From: Amyelois transitella | Taxonomy: Eukaryota > Arthropoda > Insecta > Lepidoptera > Pyralidae | DNA length: 64,000 nt | Direction of reading: 5' to 3' | Assembly (NCBI RefSeq): GCF_032362555.1 | Contig: NC_083515.1 | Coordinates: forward strand, 2,515,001-2,579,000 | Shown: positions 1 through 27,800 of the stretch, piece by piece | Numbering within the stretch: the first letter of the stretch is position 1 | Layout of the letters: each line of letters opens with the position of its first letter | Notes under the pieces: generated by a model | What the model was told of the DNA's origin: nothing | What the model saw: the letters and a program-made list of their open reading frames with translations, nothing else | The model's database searches: none | Made by a program: the position numbers and the translations under genes

Positions 1-95
1 GAAAGAATTTTTCAATTCGAACCTGTAGTTCCTGAGATTAGCGCGTTCAAACAAACAAACTCTTCAGCTTTATAATATCAGTCAGTATAGATTGT
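1..95 (+). mobile_element. RTE-like 3' tail (repeat B), end only
   Basis: TTTTTCAATTCGAACCTGTA, CCTGAGATTAGCGCGTTCAA, ACAAACTCTTCAGCTTTATA: the last third of the repeat seen whole at 7079-7346; cut by the window edge. Confidence 0.75.
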
Positions 96-100
96 CTTAA

Positions 101-588
101 CAAACATTGACTCACGTGATGAATGTGGATGAAGCGAAGAAAGTATGCAGAGATCGTGGCAAGTGGGAAGAGGTAGTCTCTGCCTACCCCTCCGGGAAAG
201 AGGCGTAATTTTATGTATGTACAAACATTGACTCACGTGATGAACGTGGATGAAGCGAAGAAGGTACGCAGAGATCGTGGCAAGTGGAAAGAGGTAGTCT
301 CTGCCTACCCCTCCGGCAAAGAGGCGTGATTTTATGTATGTACAAACATTGACTCACGTGATGAATGTGGATGAATCGAAGAAAGTACGCAGAGATAGTG
401 GCAAGTGGAATGAGGTAGTCTCTGCCTACCCCTCCGGAAAAGAGGCGTAATTTTATGTATGTACAAACATTGACTCACGTGATGAATGTGGATGAAGCGT
501 AGAAAGTATGCAGAGATCGTGGCAAGTGGAAAGAGGTAGTCTCTGCGTACCCCTCCGGGAAAGAGGCGTGATTTTACGTATATATGTA
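101..588 (+). repeat. Four-unit tandem array of a LINE 3' tail abutting aconitase coding exon 13
   Basis: Units start at 108, 229, 350 and 471 (period 121), and a fifth partial match begins at 589 inside the exon edge. Each unit holds the last ~30 codons and 3' tail of the LINE seen in full at 40630-41726 (the V-M-N-V-D-E-A-K to S-G-K-E-A end, then TTTTATGTATG), joined to ACTCACGTGATGAA, which on the minus strand is the end of coding exon 13 plus its splice donor. The structure fits a 5'-truncated LINE insertion whose target-site duplication is the exon/donor junction, followed by tandem expansion. Confidence 0.85.
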
Positions 589-595
589 TGACTCA

Positions 596-14778
<14,183 letters not shown>

Positions 14779-15837
14779 GGTTGCGGGACTAATAATACTA
14801 ACGCAATTAATAAAGAAGTGGTTTGAAAAAAATTACTTATTATCGCCACATGGATCGTTATGGTTTTGGGCCAATAATTCGATTGACCGCTACGACGGTG
14901 AATTTCTGATAGAACTAAAATGATTTACGCGTCTACTTGTTCCCTGCGTTATAGCAGTTTTGGCAATTTTGACGTTTCGTTTGACAACTTTGACGTATAG
15001 TTATGACATTTAACGTCGTGACTTTAAAAATGTTGCCAGATCATGGTTTTATATGTTTTATTTCTTGAATTTTAAACCCCATTGACGTTCAAAACTTAAA
15101 AACCACCTCAAAACGAAAATATTAGTATGCTATTGCTTTTTCTGAGAATGACGAATCTGCTCTATATCTATATATTTAAAAAGAGGGAAACCATAAAGGA
15201 AGGCTTGTTATTGACATCACTGATTATTTTTTATTATTCATAAATATATACATAATGGCTAAATAAAAAAGAAAAAAATACTATAAATAAATTAAAGAAA
15301 ATACCGACAACATTAAAAAATTAATAAAAAACTCGCAGAGCTATTTTACTATATATGAAACTTAAAAATGTGATTTTTAATGTTATTTAGAAGCATAATA
15401 CACCAGAAATGAACATAATTTTTTAGTGAAAACATTTTGGATGGATTTTGTTTAGGTTTTGGTTACATTACAGTACGTTAAGACTGAGTCTTTACTTTGG
15501 CACGCTGATATGACTTCATAATAGTATTTTTATTTTCTATGGTTTTTCTCGCAGTTTTACGTTGCTCAAATGTTAAGAAAAAATCTTTATCAAATGAATA
15601 TAACATGAAAGTGACATTGTCACAATTGCTCAATTATATTAAATAGCTTGACATAACATTGACGTGACGTTAGATAACAACAACAAAGTGACGGCGATGT
15701 TTTCATTTTCGATTTTGTTTAGAATCGCTTTTGGATTAATTTAACCTTATTTTAGATTTTTTAAGACAAATAACAGAAAACACAGTTCAACGTTCACGTT
15801 TTTCCTTAAACTTGCTTGTCAAATTGATATCGCGACA
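14779..15837. promoter_or_regulatory. Divergent intergenic region between Acon and Sec15
   Basis: The 1059 bases between the two start codons must hold both 5' leaders and promoters if the genes have no upstream non-coding exon. No TATA box was recognised at a sensible distance. Bases 14968-15025 contain a cluster of TTTGAC / TGACGT-type half sites, and 15653-15690 contains more (TTGACGTGACGTTAGA, GTGACGGCG). These are seen in sequence; their role is inferred. The rest is plain AT-rich sequence without recognised repeats. Confidence 0.45.
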
Positions 15838-18800
15838 ATGACGAACGCCACAATACAAGTAAGATGTTTCCTACACACCTACACAATATCCTGCTATGTT
15901 TTGCAAGAATCATCTAAATTAATCTAAATTAGCGCTTACCAAATAGAACCAGCTACAACAGATTTTTGTAAATTTGAGGCATTTTTTTTAACTAAAAATC
16001 GTTTAGAAATTCATGGTTTGTGAAGACTTATTTAGGCTAGAGTTTATATTTTTTATGTAGATAGGTGGCTTCTTTTTGATTTTAGCCCAACAGGGATTTC
16101 CCATGGGATTCAAACCCTTAGCTAGGCAAACATCTAAACCACTAGGGCAGTATAATTTGAGATGAAACTTTGTAAAGATTACTAAAATATGTTTAAATGA
16201 GTTAGCACATATCATTATTTTAACATAAATCTTCCTCAGAAAACCCTCTTTCCAATATTTAATTCAGGAACAAACTCTATCAACTACTTTCTGATACTAG
16301 CACATATATGCAGACATAAAATAGGGGGACTTTATAAAATGTAGATGTATAGATATAAAAAAAAAGATTATATGTAATTATATCTCTTTCTATTATTTTT
16401 ATGTCATTGTAATTGATTCCTAGGAAATAGAAGGAATAGATGACTACTGGGGCCCAGCGTTTAGATCAGTTTATGAAGGCGAAGGTCACGAGGCCTTTGT
16501 CCAACAGTTAGACGAGAGAATAAAGCAGCATGACAAGGAAATTGAAAAGTTGTGCAATTTTCACTATCAGGTAAAATTAATAAACAGTATTAACATTTTT
16601 TTTCAGGTTATATTTAATGATCAATTAAAAAAATAAGCATCATAGTTACATCTCTGGTAGAGAATGCCTTGGAATAGAATAGATTTATAAATTGAATACA
16701 AGTTATTACTTACTGATGTCACATAACTTTGATTTATATCTACTACAGCTTCTAACATGCATGTGTAGTGTAGAATCAGCAGAACAAATAACACTGCAGA
16801 ATTTTCACCAGATATCAATATACAAATAATGATGTCTTAAATCTAAATTGTGGAGCACATTGTGTACCTTAGAAAAAAAAAAATCTTTTTTCCATGAGAT
16901 GGAAAAAGGATTTATTTTTTTCTCACCTTTTTTCAGCTCAAGCATTTGCTTAAAGCTTTGCCCCTTAAATCTAATACTTAAGTGTTTATTTTCAGGGCTT
17001 TATTGACTCAATCAGAGAGTTGTTGCAAGTTCGCTCTCATGCAGAAAAACTTCACTCGGAAATATCTATAGTTGACTCCAACATCAATGAGAGTACTGAA
17101 GGTAAAAGTAAACAATTTTATAAAAAAGGAAATTTGAAAGAAATTCAAAGTCTATCTGGACTTTAATCATGATATTCTACTACATTCCTTTTTTTGGTTT
17201 TAGTTAAAGTTTGTACCTTTCTCATAATGAAAAGCAACTTACAATTAATAGTACTTACTTTTTATCGGTATCTATACATACATACATCTATATGTAAGTG
17301 ACTAGTCACGTCTATATTCTTGTGGGGTAGGCAAAGCCAACAGTCTTGACAACCATTCAGCTGTATGGCTTTAGTAAATAGTGACAGGTTGCTAGAGACA
17401 TAATATAAATTTTATGGTTGTACTTATATTATAAAGAGAAAATAAATAAATTAGTTAACAAATTTTGTTATGAATTAACTTAAACCTGCACAGAGATAGA
17501 AAAGACCTTAAGGACTAATGCATGCTACTTACATTTATCCTAAAATTCCCACGAGAGTGAAACTCCACGCAAGAGCCAGTTCTCAAGAATCATAATCGTT
17601 CTAGCAGTGGAGTTTATATGTCTAAAATGATGGTGATGATGTCTTAATTTGTTCTAGATCTTTGTTCAATAGCCAATGAGTTGATCAGGGCTCGCCGAGT
17701 GGAGCTGAACATAGCTGCAACTATTGAAAAGATGGAGTTGTGTCTACCACTGCTTACTACTTATTCTAAGTTGAAGTCGCAGGTTGAAGCTAAAAGGTAT
17801 GAGTATTTTATTTGATATCCATTACGAGGTAGCTTTTTCTTAGAGGTTTTATCAGTCACATTTGTTGTTTACTTGTTGCTTTCTTACTCACAGTCATACA
17901 TATTACTTACTTTGTTATTTATTTGACGTCAACCAATGTTGTGAAATCAAAAGATTTGAAAATTATTAAGCGATATGAAGTATCCTATAATTTGAATTTG
18001 TTACTCACAGCCATAAAGCCATAAATGGCCAGTTTCCAAATTTCCCAGAAATGACCATTTTCAATAGTGCTTAACTGTACACTTTAGGTAACATTGTATG
18101 ATTTTTATTTTATTTAAACTTAAATTATATAAAATAAAAGTTTATAAAGCAAAGTGGAAAGAAAGGCTTTTATATTGTTTTATTTTATTTAAACTTAAAT
18201 TATATAAAATAAAAGTTTATAAAGCAAAGTGGAAAGAAAGGCTTTTATATTGTGTGTGTATTTTGTCAATCTCCATGTTTAACAGTGAACTTATTATGTT
18301 AAAAATGTACCCACTGCCCGCTATGTTAAGATCTCCATATTAAGTCATATTAAATAAATATTTTTCACAGGTACTACCCAGCCCTGAAAACTCTTGAACA
18401 ACTGGAACACGTGTTGCTACCCCGTGTGGGCCCTTACAAGTGGTGCGCGCAGATATCAGCCGACATACCGCGGCTCAGGCAGGCGATAAAGGACGCTTCC
18501 AGCGACCTCTTGAGGGATTTCTTGGAGTATATAAGGAAGCTTAGTCCTCAGGTACGTAGAAGATAAAAAAAATAATTAAGAATGCACCCAGGACAATGTA
18601 GACTTCACTGCGGTCAGACAAACTTTTAGTGATTTAAGTTGTTATTTGTGATATAAAAAAAAATTAAGTAAAATGTGATTCATCTTTCAAACAAATAAAG
18701 GTAAAAAAAATACAAAACATAATACTAAAATAAAACATTTTAATTATATCAATATGTTATTTATTTATTTTAAGGTCGGTGCTATGGCTTTGAAACAAAC

Positions 18801-21800
18801 TCAAGAAATGTCCGGCAGGAGTTTGGCCAATATCGTGAAAAATAAAAAAGGTAAGTTATGTTTCTAGCTTAACCGAATTTGTAAAATTGTCTGAAAAAAT
18901 CCCTATAAAACAACTTTATATTTTGATGTTTGGTCTTTCAGATAAGGCTGTCCTAGGGCTTTCTACGGAGACCCCAGGGCCACAGTGTCCCCATGAGCTA
19001 GTGGACTTCAGTCCACTACACCGCTGTCTTCATATACACAGCGTTTTGGGTGTCAAATCGGAATTTATTAAGCATTACAGGTAAAGAAAAAAGCTTCAGT
19101 CTTTTTAATACTATTGGTTTCGTGTACCCCGCAAGGGATATAGAATAGACGCGATCTACATTCATTCATGTTTTTTAAGGTAGACAATGTGCATTCGTCC
19201 ACGATTTAGATTTAAGAGATCTATATTTGTAAATTGACGTCCGATGAAAATGCTGCAGTGTAGTTTGCTCCGCCGCTTCTTCTACACATGCGCTTTGGAA
19301 GCGGTAATAGTTATAATTAGATTTAAGTTATGTGACGTCAATAAGTGATACCTTGTATCCAATTTTGAAAATAAATCTATTCTATTCTATTATATGTACG
19401 TTGTTGATTAGTACCTACGTTGATTCTAGCTGGTTATAGGACATGGTTACAAATACGACAAGTGAATTCCGTTCTCGTAACTGGTATATGTAAGTAGTTT
19501 ATATGTCCTCAGAAAAATTATAAGAACCCCAATATTATAAATTTCCTAGAAAATTCAAGAAACTTTGTTGATGTTTCCATCTCCAGAACCCAGCGCATCC
19601 AACAAGCTCGGCTCGTGCTGGAGCCGGCGTCGAACCTGCACGATTCCATACAAAACGTGCGGAATTACTTGAACGCTGTGTTGGGTTTCTTCATATTGGA
19701 GGAGCATTTGCTGAGCGCGGGCGCCGGTTTGGTTTCAAAGGTATGTACTGTTTTAATTAATTTGTCCTACCGCCGAGTCAAACCGAATGATTTATATTTA
19801 TAACGTATTTTGTATGTATGTATTTTATGTATCTTGTATGTAGTTTAAAGTATGCATGTGCACTTTATCGCACCACCAACTTAAATTTTTTCTGTTTGGT
19901 CTGCTGGTAGACTGGTAGAGAATGCCAAACGGCATTAAGTCCTCCCTTTGTACATTTTTTTTTCATACAATAAATAAATGAAAACTTATTAAAATAACGA
20001 CCATATTACAAGTAGATAACTTAAAATCCAAAAAACAAAATGTCACTTTCTGTCTCGCTCATAATAGCGGATAGTTCAGTTCGCGGGTTCAAATGACGAG
20101 CTCTCTTATATATTTTTACGCGTCCTACAAAAAGTAGACTCGTGCGCAGATACATCGAAGTTACGTAATACTGTTAAGTTGCTGTAGTACTAACACTAAG
20201 ACCTTACCTTATTCAAGTATGTACTACTACTTACTTTAAGATTTTTTAAATTTGTTTACTTTTTATTTTATTTTTTTAATTTGATTCTCCACTTTCAAGG
20301 ATTGGCTGCTCGAGACTTGGAGCATGGCTGTTTCCAAGTTGATATCAACTTTAAGAAGAAACACCTCGTTGATAACAGACGCCACACTCATGTTGAGCAT
20401 CAAACACCAAATTGTGCTGTTTGTCAGTACGCTGAAGTAAGTACCCTCTTCATTTCTGTAGAAATTAAGAAAAATCTCTTTGTAGAATTGTTCTTTTGTG
20501 TTAATGGTTACAAAGTATAAATATTGCAACTAGCAACACCAAAGTTATTAGTATAAAAATATTTTCTGTACAATGGCAATATGTCCATTTTTGTCTCTCT
20601 TGCTTGTACTGGTTTCGGTTTAAATACACGTCTTTTTGCCTCTCCATCCCTGGAAAAGATATGGAGGGGTTCTATTCAAAGTGCCGGAAACCACACGGCA
20701 ATAAATTATAAAACATCAAGATATAAAAGAAGTTATACGTAACGTATTTACTGCTTGAATAAAAGTTTGTTTGTAAGTACTATAGGTATCGTACATAACG
20801 GAGTTACTGATAACATAGTATGACAATAACAATAACGCACAACGGTGAAAACATCAGAATAACTTATTTCTATCAGATGTTACGGCCTGCCAACGGACCC
20901 TCTACCTACTTTATTGCATGAAATGGCGGAACATTACACTGAAGTATTGATGGGACAGTGGGTGACCGTCTTCAGAGATATTCTGGACAACGCCTCCTTT
21001 TTGCCTATCGAGGTATGTTTTTTTCATATTTTGAACTTAGGAAACGATTTTATAGATTCACAAAATATATATATTTTTTTAAATTTATAAAATGGAACAA
21101 AAATAGAAACAATTTCTCAAAAATGGAACGTGACTGTGTTAGTTGTCTTGGAATTCTTAAAAATACTTTTATAATTTGTTTGATAATTTCAAAATTCAAA
21201 CAAGGAACGTATGGCGTTCAAAAGCGCATAGTCTCTCACGTTCAAAATTTAAATATCTAAAGGGAATAAATTCTTCCAGGTTTCAAATCAAGAACAGTAC
21301 GATGGCGTTATGGATATTTTCCCGTATGACGGCGAAGAACTCGAGACGAAACCTTTTCCAAGAAAGTAAGTAGTTTTTTGTACGTACCTTTTTTAGGTAT
21401 GTGACTGGTCTAAATAATTTCGATCTGATACTTTTATTCACATTTTATCGATCATTTTGAGTTTTAATTTGATGACCAATTTTATCAACGTAAATCTCCA
21501 TTGTTCCCAGATTCCCATTCTCATCCATAGTGCCCGACGTGTACGTTCAAGTCAAGGAGTTCATATACGCGTGGCTCAAATACTCCGTGGGTTTAGGATT
21601 GGGTGGCAGCAGACGTGCTGCCGCGGCGCGACACTCGGCGTCACTGCTGCTCAGCCGCTCGTTCACCGGCTGCCTGTCCGCGCTGTTCTGCCGCCCGCTG
21701 CCGCTCATGCAGCTCGTGCAGGTACCGATGACGTCACAGAGCGACACTCGGCGTCACTGCTGCTCAGCCGCTCGTTCACCGGCTGCCTGTCCGCGCTGTT

Positions 21801-24800
21801 CTGCCGCCCGCTGCCGCTCATGCAGCTCGTGCAGGTACCGATGACGTCACAGAGCGACACTCGGCGTCACTGCTGCTCAGCCGCTCGTTCACCGGCTGCC
21901 TGTCCGCGCTGTTCTGCCGCCCGCTGCCGCTCATGCAGCTCGTGCAGGTACCGATGACGTCACAGAGCGACACTCGGCGTCACTGCTGCTCAGCCGCTCG
22001 TTCACCGGCTGCCTGTCCGCGCTGTTCTGCCGCCCGCTGCCGCTCATGCAGCTCGTGCAGCTCGTGCAGGTACCGATGACGTCACAGAGCGACACTCGGC
22101 GTCACTGCTGCTCAGCCGCTCGTTCACCGGCTGCCTGTCCGCGCTGTTCTGCCGCCCGCTGCCGCTCATGCAGCTCGTGCAGGTACCGATGACGTCACAG
22201 AGCGACACTCGGCGTCACTGCTGCTCAGCCGCTCGTTCACCGGCTGCCTGTCCGCGCTGTTCTGCCGCCCGCTGCCGCTCATGCAGCTCGTGCAGGTACC
22301 GATGACGTCACAGAGCGACACTCGGCGTCACTGCTGCTCAGCCGCTCGTTCACCGGCTGCCTGTCCGCGCTGTTCTGCCGCCCGCTGCCGCTCATGCAGC
22401 TCGTGCAGGTACCGATGACGTCACAGAGCGACACTCGGCGTCACTGCTGCTCAGCCGCTCGTTCACCGGCTGCCTGTCCGCGCTGTTCTGCCGCCCGCTG
22501 CCGCTCATGCAGCTCGTGCAGGTACCGATGACGTCACAGAGCGACACTCGGCGTCACTGCTGCTCAGCCGCTCGTTCACCGGCTGCCTGTCCGCGCTGTT
22601 CTGCCGCCCGCTGCCGCTCATGCAGCTCGTGCAGGTACCGATGACGTCACAGAGCGACACTCGGCGTCACTGCTGCTCAGCCGCTCGTTCACCGGCTGCC
22701 TGTCCGCGCTGTTCTGCCGCCCGCTGCCGCTCATGCAGCTCGTGCAGGTACCGATGACGTCACAGAGCGACACTCGGCGTCACTGCTGCTCAGCCGCTCG
22801 TTCACCGGCTGCCTGTCCGCGCTGTTCTGCCGCCCGCTGCCGCTCATGCAGCTCGTGCAGCTCGTGCAGGTACCGATGACGTCACAGAGCGACACTCGGC
22901 GTCACTGCTGCTCAGCCGCTCGTTCACCGGCTGCCTGTCCGCGCTGTTCTGCCGCCCGCTGCCGCTCATGCAGCTCGTGCAGGTACCGATGACGTCACAG
23001 AGCTACACTCGGCGTCACTGCTGCTCAGCCGATGTCTTATTTGCTAGATTTTTCTTTGAAAAAGTGCTAAGCGTCTTAAAGAAAGTCGTCTTAACGTTTT
23101 TAATAATGGTTTGTTTTTTTAAAGTTTAGTTAAATTTAATATTAGTTAAATTGAATATAAGTTATTGCAGATGTGCTGTCATGAATTAATTTTGCCAACC
23201 TTTATAAGCGGTTAGATTTGGCTAAAGCGAACTAAGGACAATAATGACGTCAAATACATCACTTTTCATATAGAGTAACCCAATTACCAATGAATTTAAT
23301 ACCATTGCATTATTTCCAGATAATCGTAGATACACAATACCTGGAGGACGCCACATTATACTTGTACGAGTTTATCAGCAACATCACTGGCTCCGAAATT
23401 GTCACTACAAAGGTATGTGTTTTAAGATCGGGTATTTAAAAAATCTCTGATCTGACTCCCATAATTTTGAGCAGTGCTTCCCCTGTACGTCAGCTTTCTA
23501 CTTACTAGTTTTAAAATCAAAACTATGATCAGTAGCTCTATGCAGTTAGATAAAAAATGAAATAGACTTTCAAATGTCATGACATGATAATTCTCTAAAC
23601 TTGTTTTAGTTATTAAACTTCTAAATTTTTAAGTGTGTGTCCTATAGTTATACGGGTGACATTTAAAACAACTGCATCCTTTTAAACATAGACTATACCC
23701 ATGCTTCTGAGCCGTTTGAGCCTGTTTTTATTTAAATTAAACGTCATCATTTTCACATTTAAAAAACCCTCAAAAACTACGTCACACGCTTTAATACATA
23801 CCAATACTACAAAAAGAAATTAAAACTAAACATGTAAATAAATGTCTAAAAAATAAATTATTTTTCTAGTATCAAGATCAAGTAAAGTACAGAGTTATCG
23901 AGATCGCTCAGCTGAATGAATTGTGTCGTTGACCTCTGAATCTTACGCGCCGCTTTTCCGCCGGCCGGGGTGATATGACGCATTTAGGATCGTTGATTTT
24001 GATACTTTTATTTTTTTCGTACTTTCTGAAATATGAACCGATAATTTTCTTTTAACGTTTTTAAATGACCTTTAGATGTGTACACTTCACAGTTAAATTT
24101 ATGCAGTTGAATTAAAAGTCACCCTGTATAAAGTTTTATCAAACTTCGTTTCGTTAAACAGTAATAAACATAAATACATAGTATGTATGTAGGTAATGTT
24201 TGTATGTAACCTACACTCACTCATATTCGCATTTATTATGTTCAACAGTCCAACTAAGCTTTTCTTAGGTGGATTGTTGAGGGGTAATGCAGTCTAGGCG
24301 TACACTAGAGAATTGCCCTAAAATCCCGCGGGAACGAAAATCGACGGCATTTTTCGTCATAGCGTCATGTAAACTGTAACAATGCTGTGTGTCTGTCAGA
24401 CCGCGGGCAGCATGTTCCAGGCGGCACGTGACGACGCCGAGCAGCAGATCTGCGGGAATCTGGAGAAGAAAGTGGACGAGTTTCTAGATCTGGAGAACTA
24501 TGATTGGCTTTTAGGTATGACTAAATTATGTCATACATACATATGATCACGTCTATATCCCTAGCGGGGTAGACAGAGCCACCAGTCTTGAAAAGACTGA
24601 TAGGCCACGCTCAGCTGTTTGGCTTAGTGACAGAATTGAGATTCAAATAGTGACAGGTTGCTAGCCCATCGCCTAAAAGAGGAATCCCAAGTAAAATTGT
24701 TATATTTTGTAACCATTACTTATAAAATAAAGTTAAAATGATTTATTTTTATTTAACCAAGCTGTAAGAAAGAAAAAGGTAGCGGCAAAAAATTTTTTCT

Positions 24801-27800
24801 TTCAACCAATGAACTCTTTGTTGTTGAGCAGTGATTTTTTGTACAATAATATCGTTCAATGCATAGACGTAGAAAAAAAGGGCGGACTGAGTTTTACTAT
24901 ACGGCAAAACAATCAACAGTATCAACAGTATATATACACCCCTCACACACACACTCTCACCAAAAGTGTGACAGTCGACGCCATTACGTCATAGGGTATA
25001 TCATTTTATATCACTCGCACATGCGTACAACGCCGCCATTACGATGCTTCACTTTTTTCAAGCCATGTGTCCGTCTGCCTTTTCTTCTACGTCTATGGTT
25101 GAAGGGTAATTCCATTAGGAGCTCTTCGTGCCCTGAGTCCTTGAACACCATAGGGTTGAATGTGTGTCACATATTTTTACTTTCGTGTATTAATTGTGTA
25201 TCCAAATTATCTCTTCATGAAATGTTCTCGTCTTTTCCTGTAAGAGATTGCATAATGCGATGAAACCGCCTTTTGTACATCACCTTAGTATAAGTTTAGG
25301 ATAATTTATTTTTGTTATAATTTACTAGCGACCCGCCAGGCTTCGCACGGATGCAAAATTATAAATGTTGTTATACATAAAAACCTTCCTCTTGAATCAC
25401 TCTACCTGTTACAAAAAACCGCATCAAAATCCGTTGCGTAACTTTTAAGATTTAAGCATACAGACAAACAGACTAAAATAGCGACTTTGTTTTATACTAT
25501 GTAGTGATTGCACATAAATAAAATCTTCTCGTGCAAAGAAACTATTTCTGCCATTGTTTCCAGTGGAGCCGACGGGTCAAGCGTCAGCCTTCGTGTCAGA
25601 CATGCTGAGCTACCTGACGGGTGTGCTGACATCTTTGGAGCAACTACCGCAAAGGGCACGGTAAGTACAGTGGGAAGCAGATTGAGAATACCATTCTGTT
25701 CTTATCCTCCACTAAATCAGGGATCCACGAATTCCATTTAGACAAAATTCCGCAATTATACATTCATAAGTCCACGATTCTTTTTCAGAGGGGTAGGCAG
25801 ATATAACATCTTTCTACTTACAACGATCTCTGCGTACTTCTTTCGTTTCATCCACATTCATAACTCACTTTATGCAAGCTTGGCGGTTTCAGGATGACCA
25901 GGACGTCCTTAATTTGATCAAGGTACGTTCGTCTTGACTCCTGCCTTTCTATTCACACTCTCCTCGTATATTTGCTCAGTTAATCTGCTTAAAACTGTAC
26001 ATACATAAACACATACATTTAATCACGAAGACAGAGTCAACAGTCTTGAAAAGACTGATAGGCCACGTTCAGCTGTTTGGCTTTATGATAGAATTGAGAT
26101 TCAAATAGTGACAGGTTGCTAGCCCATCGCCTTAAAGCCGAATCTAAGTTTATAAGCCTATCCCTTTGTTGCCTTTTACGTCATCCATGGGAACGAGTTG
26201 TGAGTGGTTCTATTCTTTTTTCTATTGGTGCCGGGAACCACACGGCACTTACAAATTAAACTTTACTTTCAAAATGTATGTTGATATTTTTTTACAATTT
26301 TCAGAAATTCTCAAACCCAACAAAATTTTAAATACAGTAATTTGCTGTCTTTCATACATACACATATTTGTGCTTTTTTGATTTACATTTTACATTTGTA
26401 TATTCTAAGCCTAGATTCTAAGTTCTCATGTAAGTGAATATTTTTGTTATGAGAATAAAGATTTCTTTAACCCGAAAAGGAGACTAAGGGAGAGGTTCAT
26501 ATACTTGTTTTGGAGGGTTTCTTTTAGGCGATGGGCCAGCAACCTGTCACTATTTGAATCTCAATTCTATCATTAAGCCAAACAGCTGAACGTGGCCTAT
26601 CAGTTATTTCGGCACTGTTGGCTCTATCCACCCCACAAGGTATGCAGACGTGTTACCTTTTATTATTTGACGAAGCATTGTTTGAATTTCAATGTGTCTT
26701 AAACATACAGTGATTATGTATAAGAATATGCAAAACTGGTTTATAATCTTGTAACCTGATATTTTGAACACAAGTTTTGACACTGAAATGTACACCTAAG
26801 TACATTTCGTAATAAAAATGGGGTACGTGTTCTGCATTACATATTGAGGCCTTATGACATGAATTGGGATTACAATATTACTACTTGTTTTGAGTTTTGA
26901 GAATTTAGGTCGTTACAATTCATTTAATATGTCCCCCTTTTCAAAACAACGAGATCGATATTTCAAATAGCCCAACAAATGAATATCTCAGTAAGAGCAA
27001 GATATATCCCGGACCGTTACAATGTCTCAGCCGACAGCCGTCCTCTCTGAGTCTCCCAGAAGAACCCCTCTCAAATCAGACATTGAACACATGCATTTTT
27101 TTTTAATAAATATATACGGGACAAATTACACAGATTGAGTTAGCCTCGAAGTAAGTTCGAGACTTGTGTTACGAGATACTAACTCAACGATACTATATTT
27201 TATAATAAATACTTAGATAGATAAACATCCAAGACCCAGACCAATCAGAGAAAGTTCGTTTCTCATCATGCCCTGGCCGGGATTCGAACCCGAGTCCTCC
27301 GGTGTCACAGACAACAGTATTACCGCTGCGCCACAGAGGCCGTCGAATTTGCATGCATTTCACCACGATGCCCTCTGACAGCCCGCCGCGTCTGTACCGG
27401 GAATTTTGCTGTTATGATCCTGATTTTTGACCTGTTGACCTGACCTTCGAGTTCATGCCTTCTGTGTCCCTTCTCTTCGTTAATAGATATCTATCTATCT
27501 ATCAAGATAGATAGATAAAACTCTTTATTGCACCATAAGAGTAAAACATACAAAACAACACAAAGCAATATCGGTCACATCCTCTCTACGAGAGGAGTCC
27601 AGGGTGCGCCTGAAAAAACTTCCGTGTCCAATTTCTCCTAACATCTGGATGCAGTGTGGCGGCAGTACGAGCAGCCACCAACCGCATAGCGACCCGCCTC
27701 CGCAACTTGCTCCTGGATCCAGCGGTGAAGCAGATATCGTCGGGCGCGCTGTACCAGCTGGACCTGGACGTGATACAGTGCGAACAGTTCGCGGCCGGCG

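Noticed and set aside
14779..14900. Iron-responsive element in the aconitase 5' leader, as in mammals
   Set aside because: No CAGTGN loop with a bulged-C stem was seen upstream of the start codon.
21457..21957. 166- and 104-codon open frames across the Sec15 array
   Set aside because: They are read-through of exon 12 into repeat units in the wrong frame; Cys/Arg/Ser-rich and ended by the stop inside each unit.
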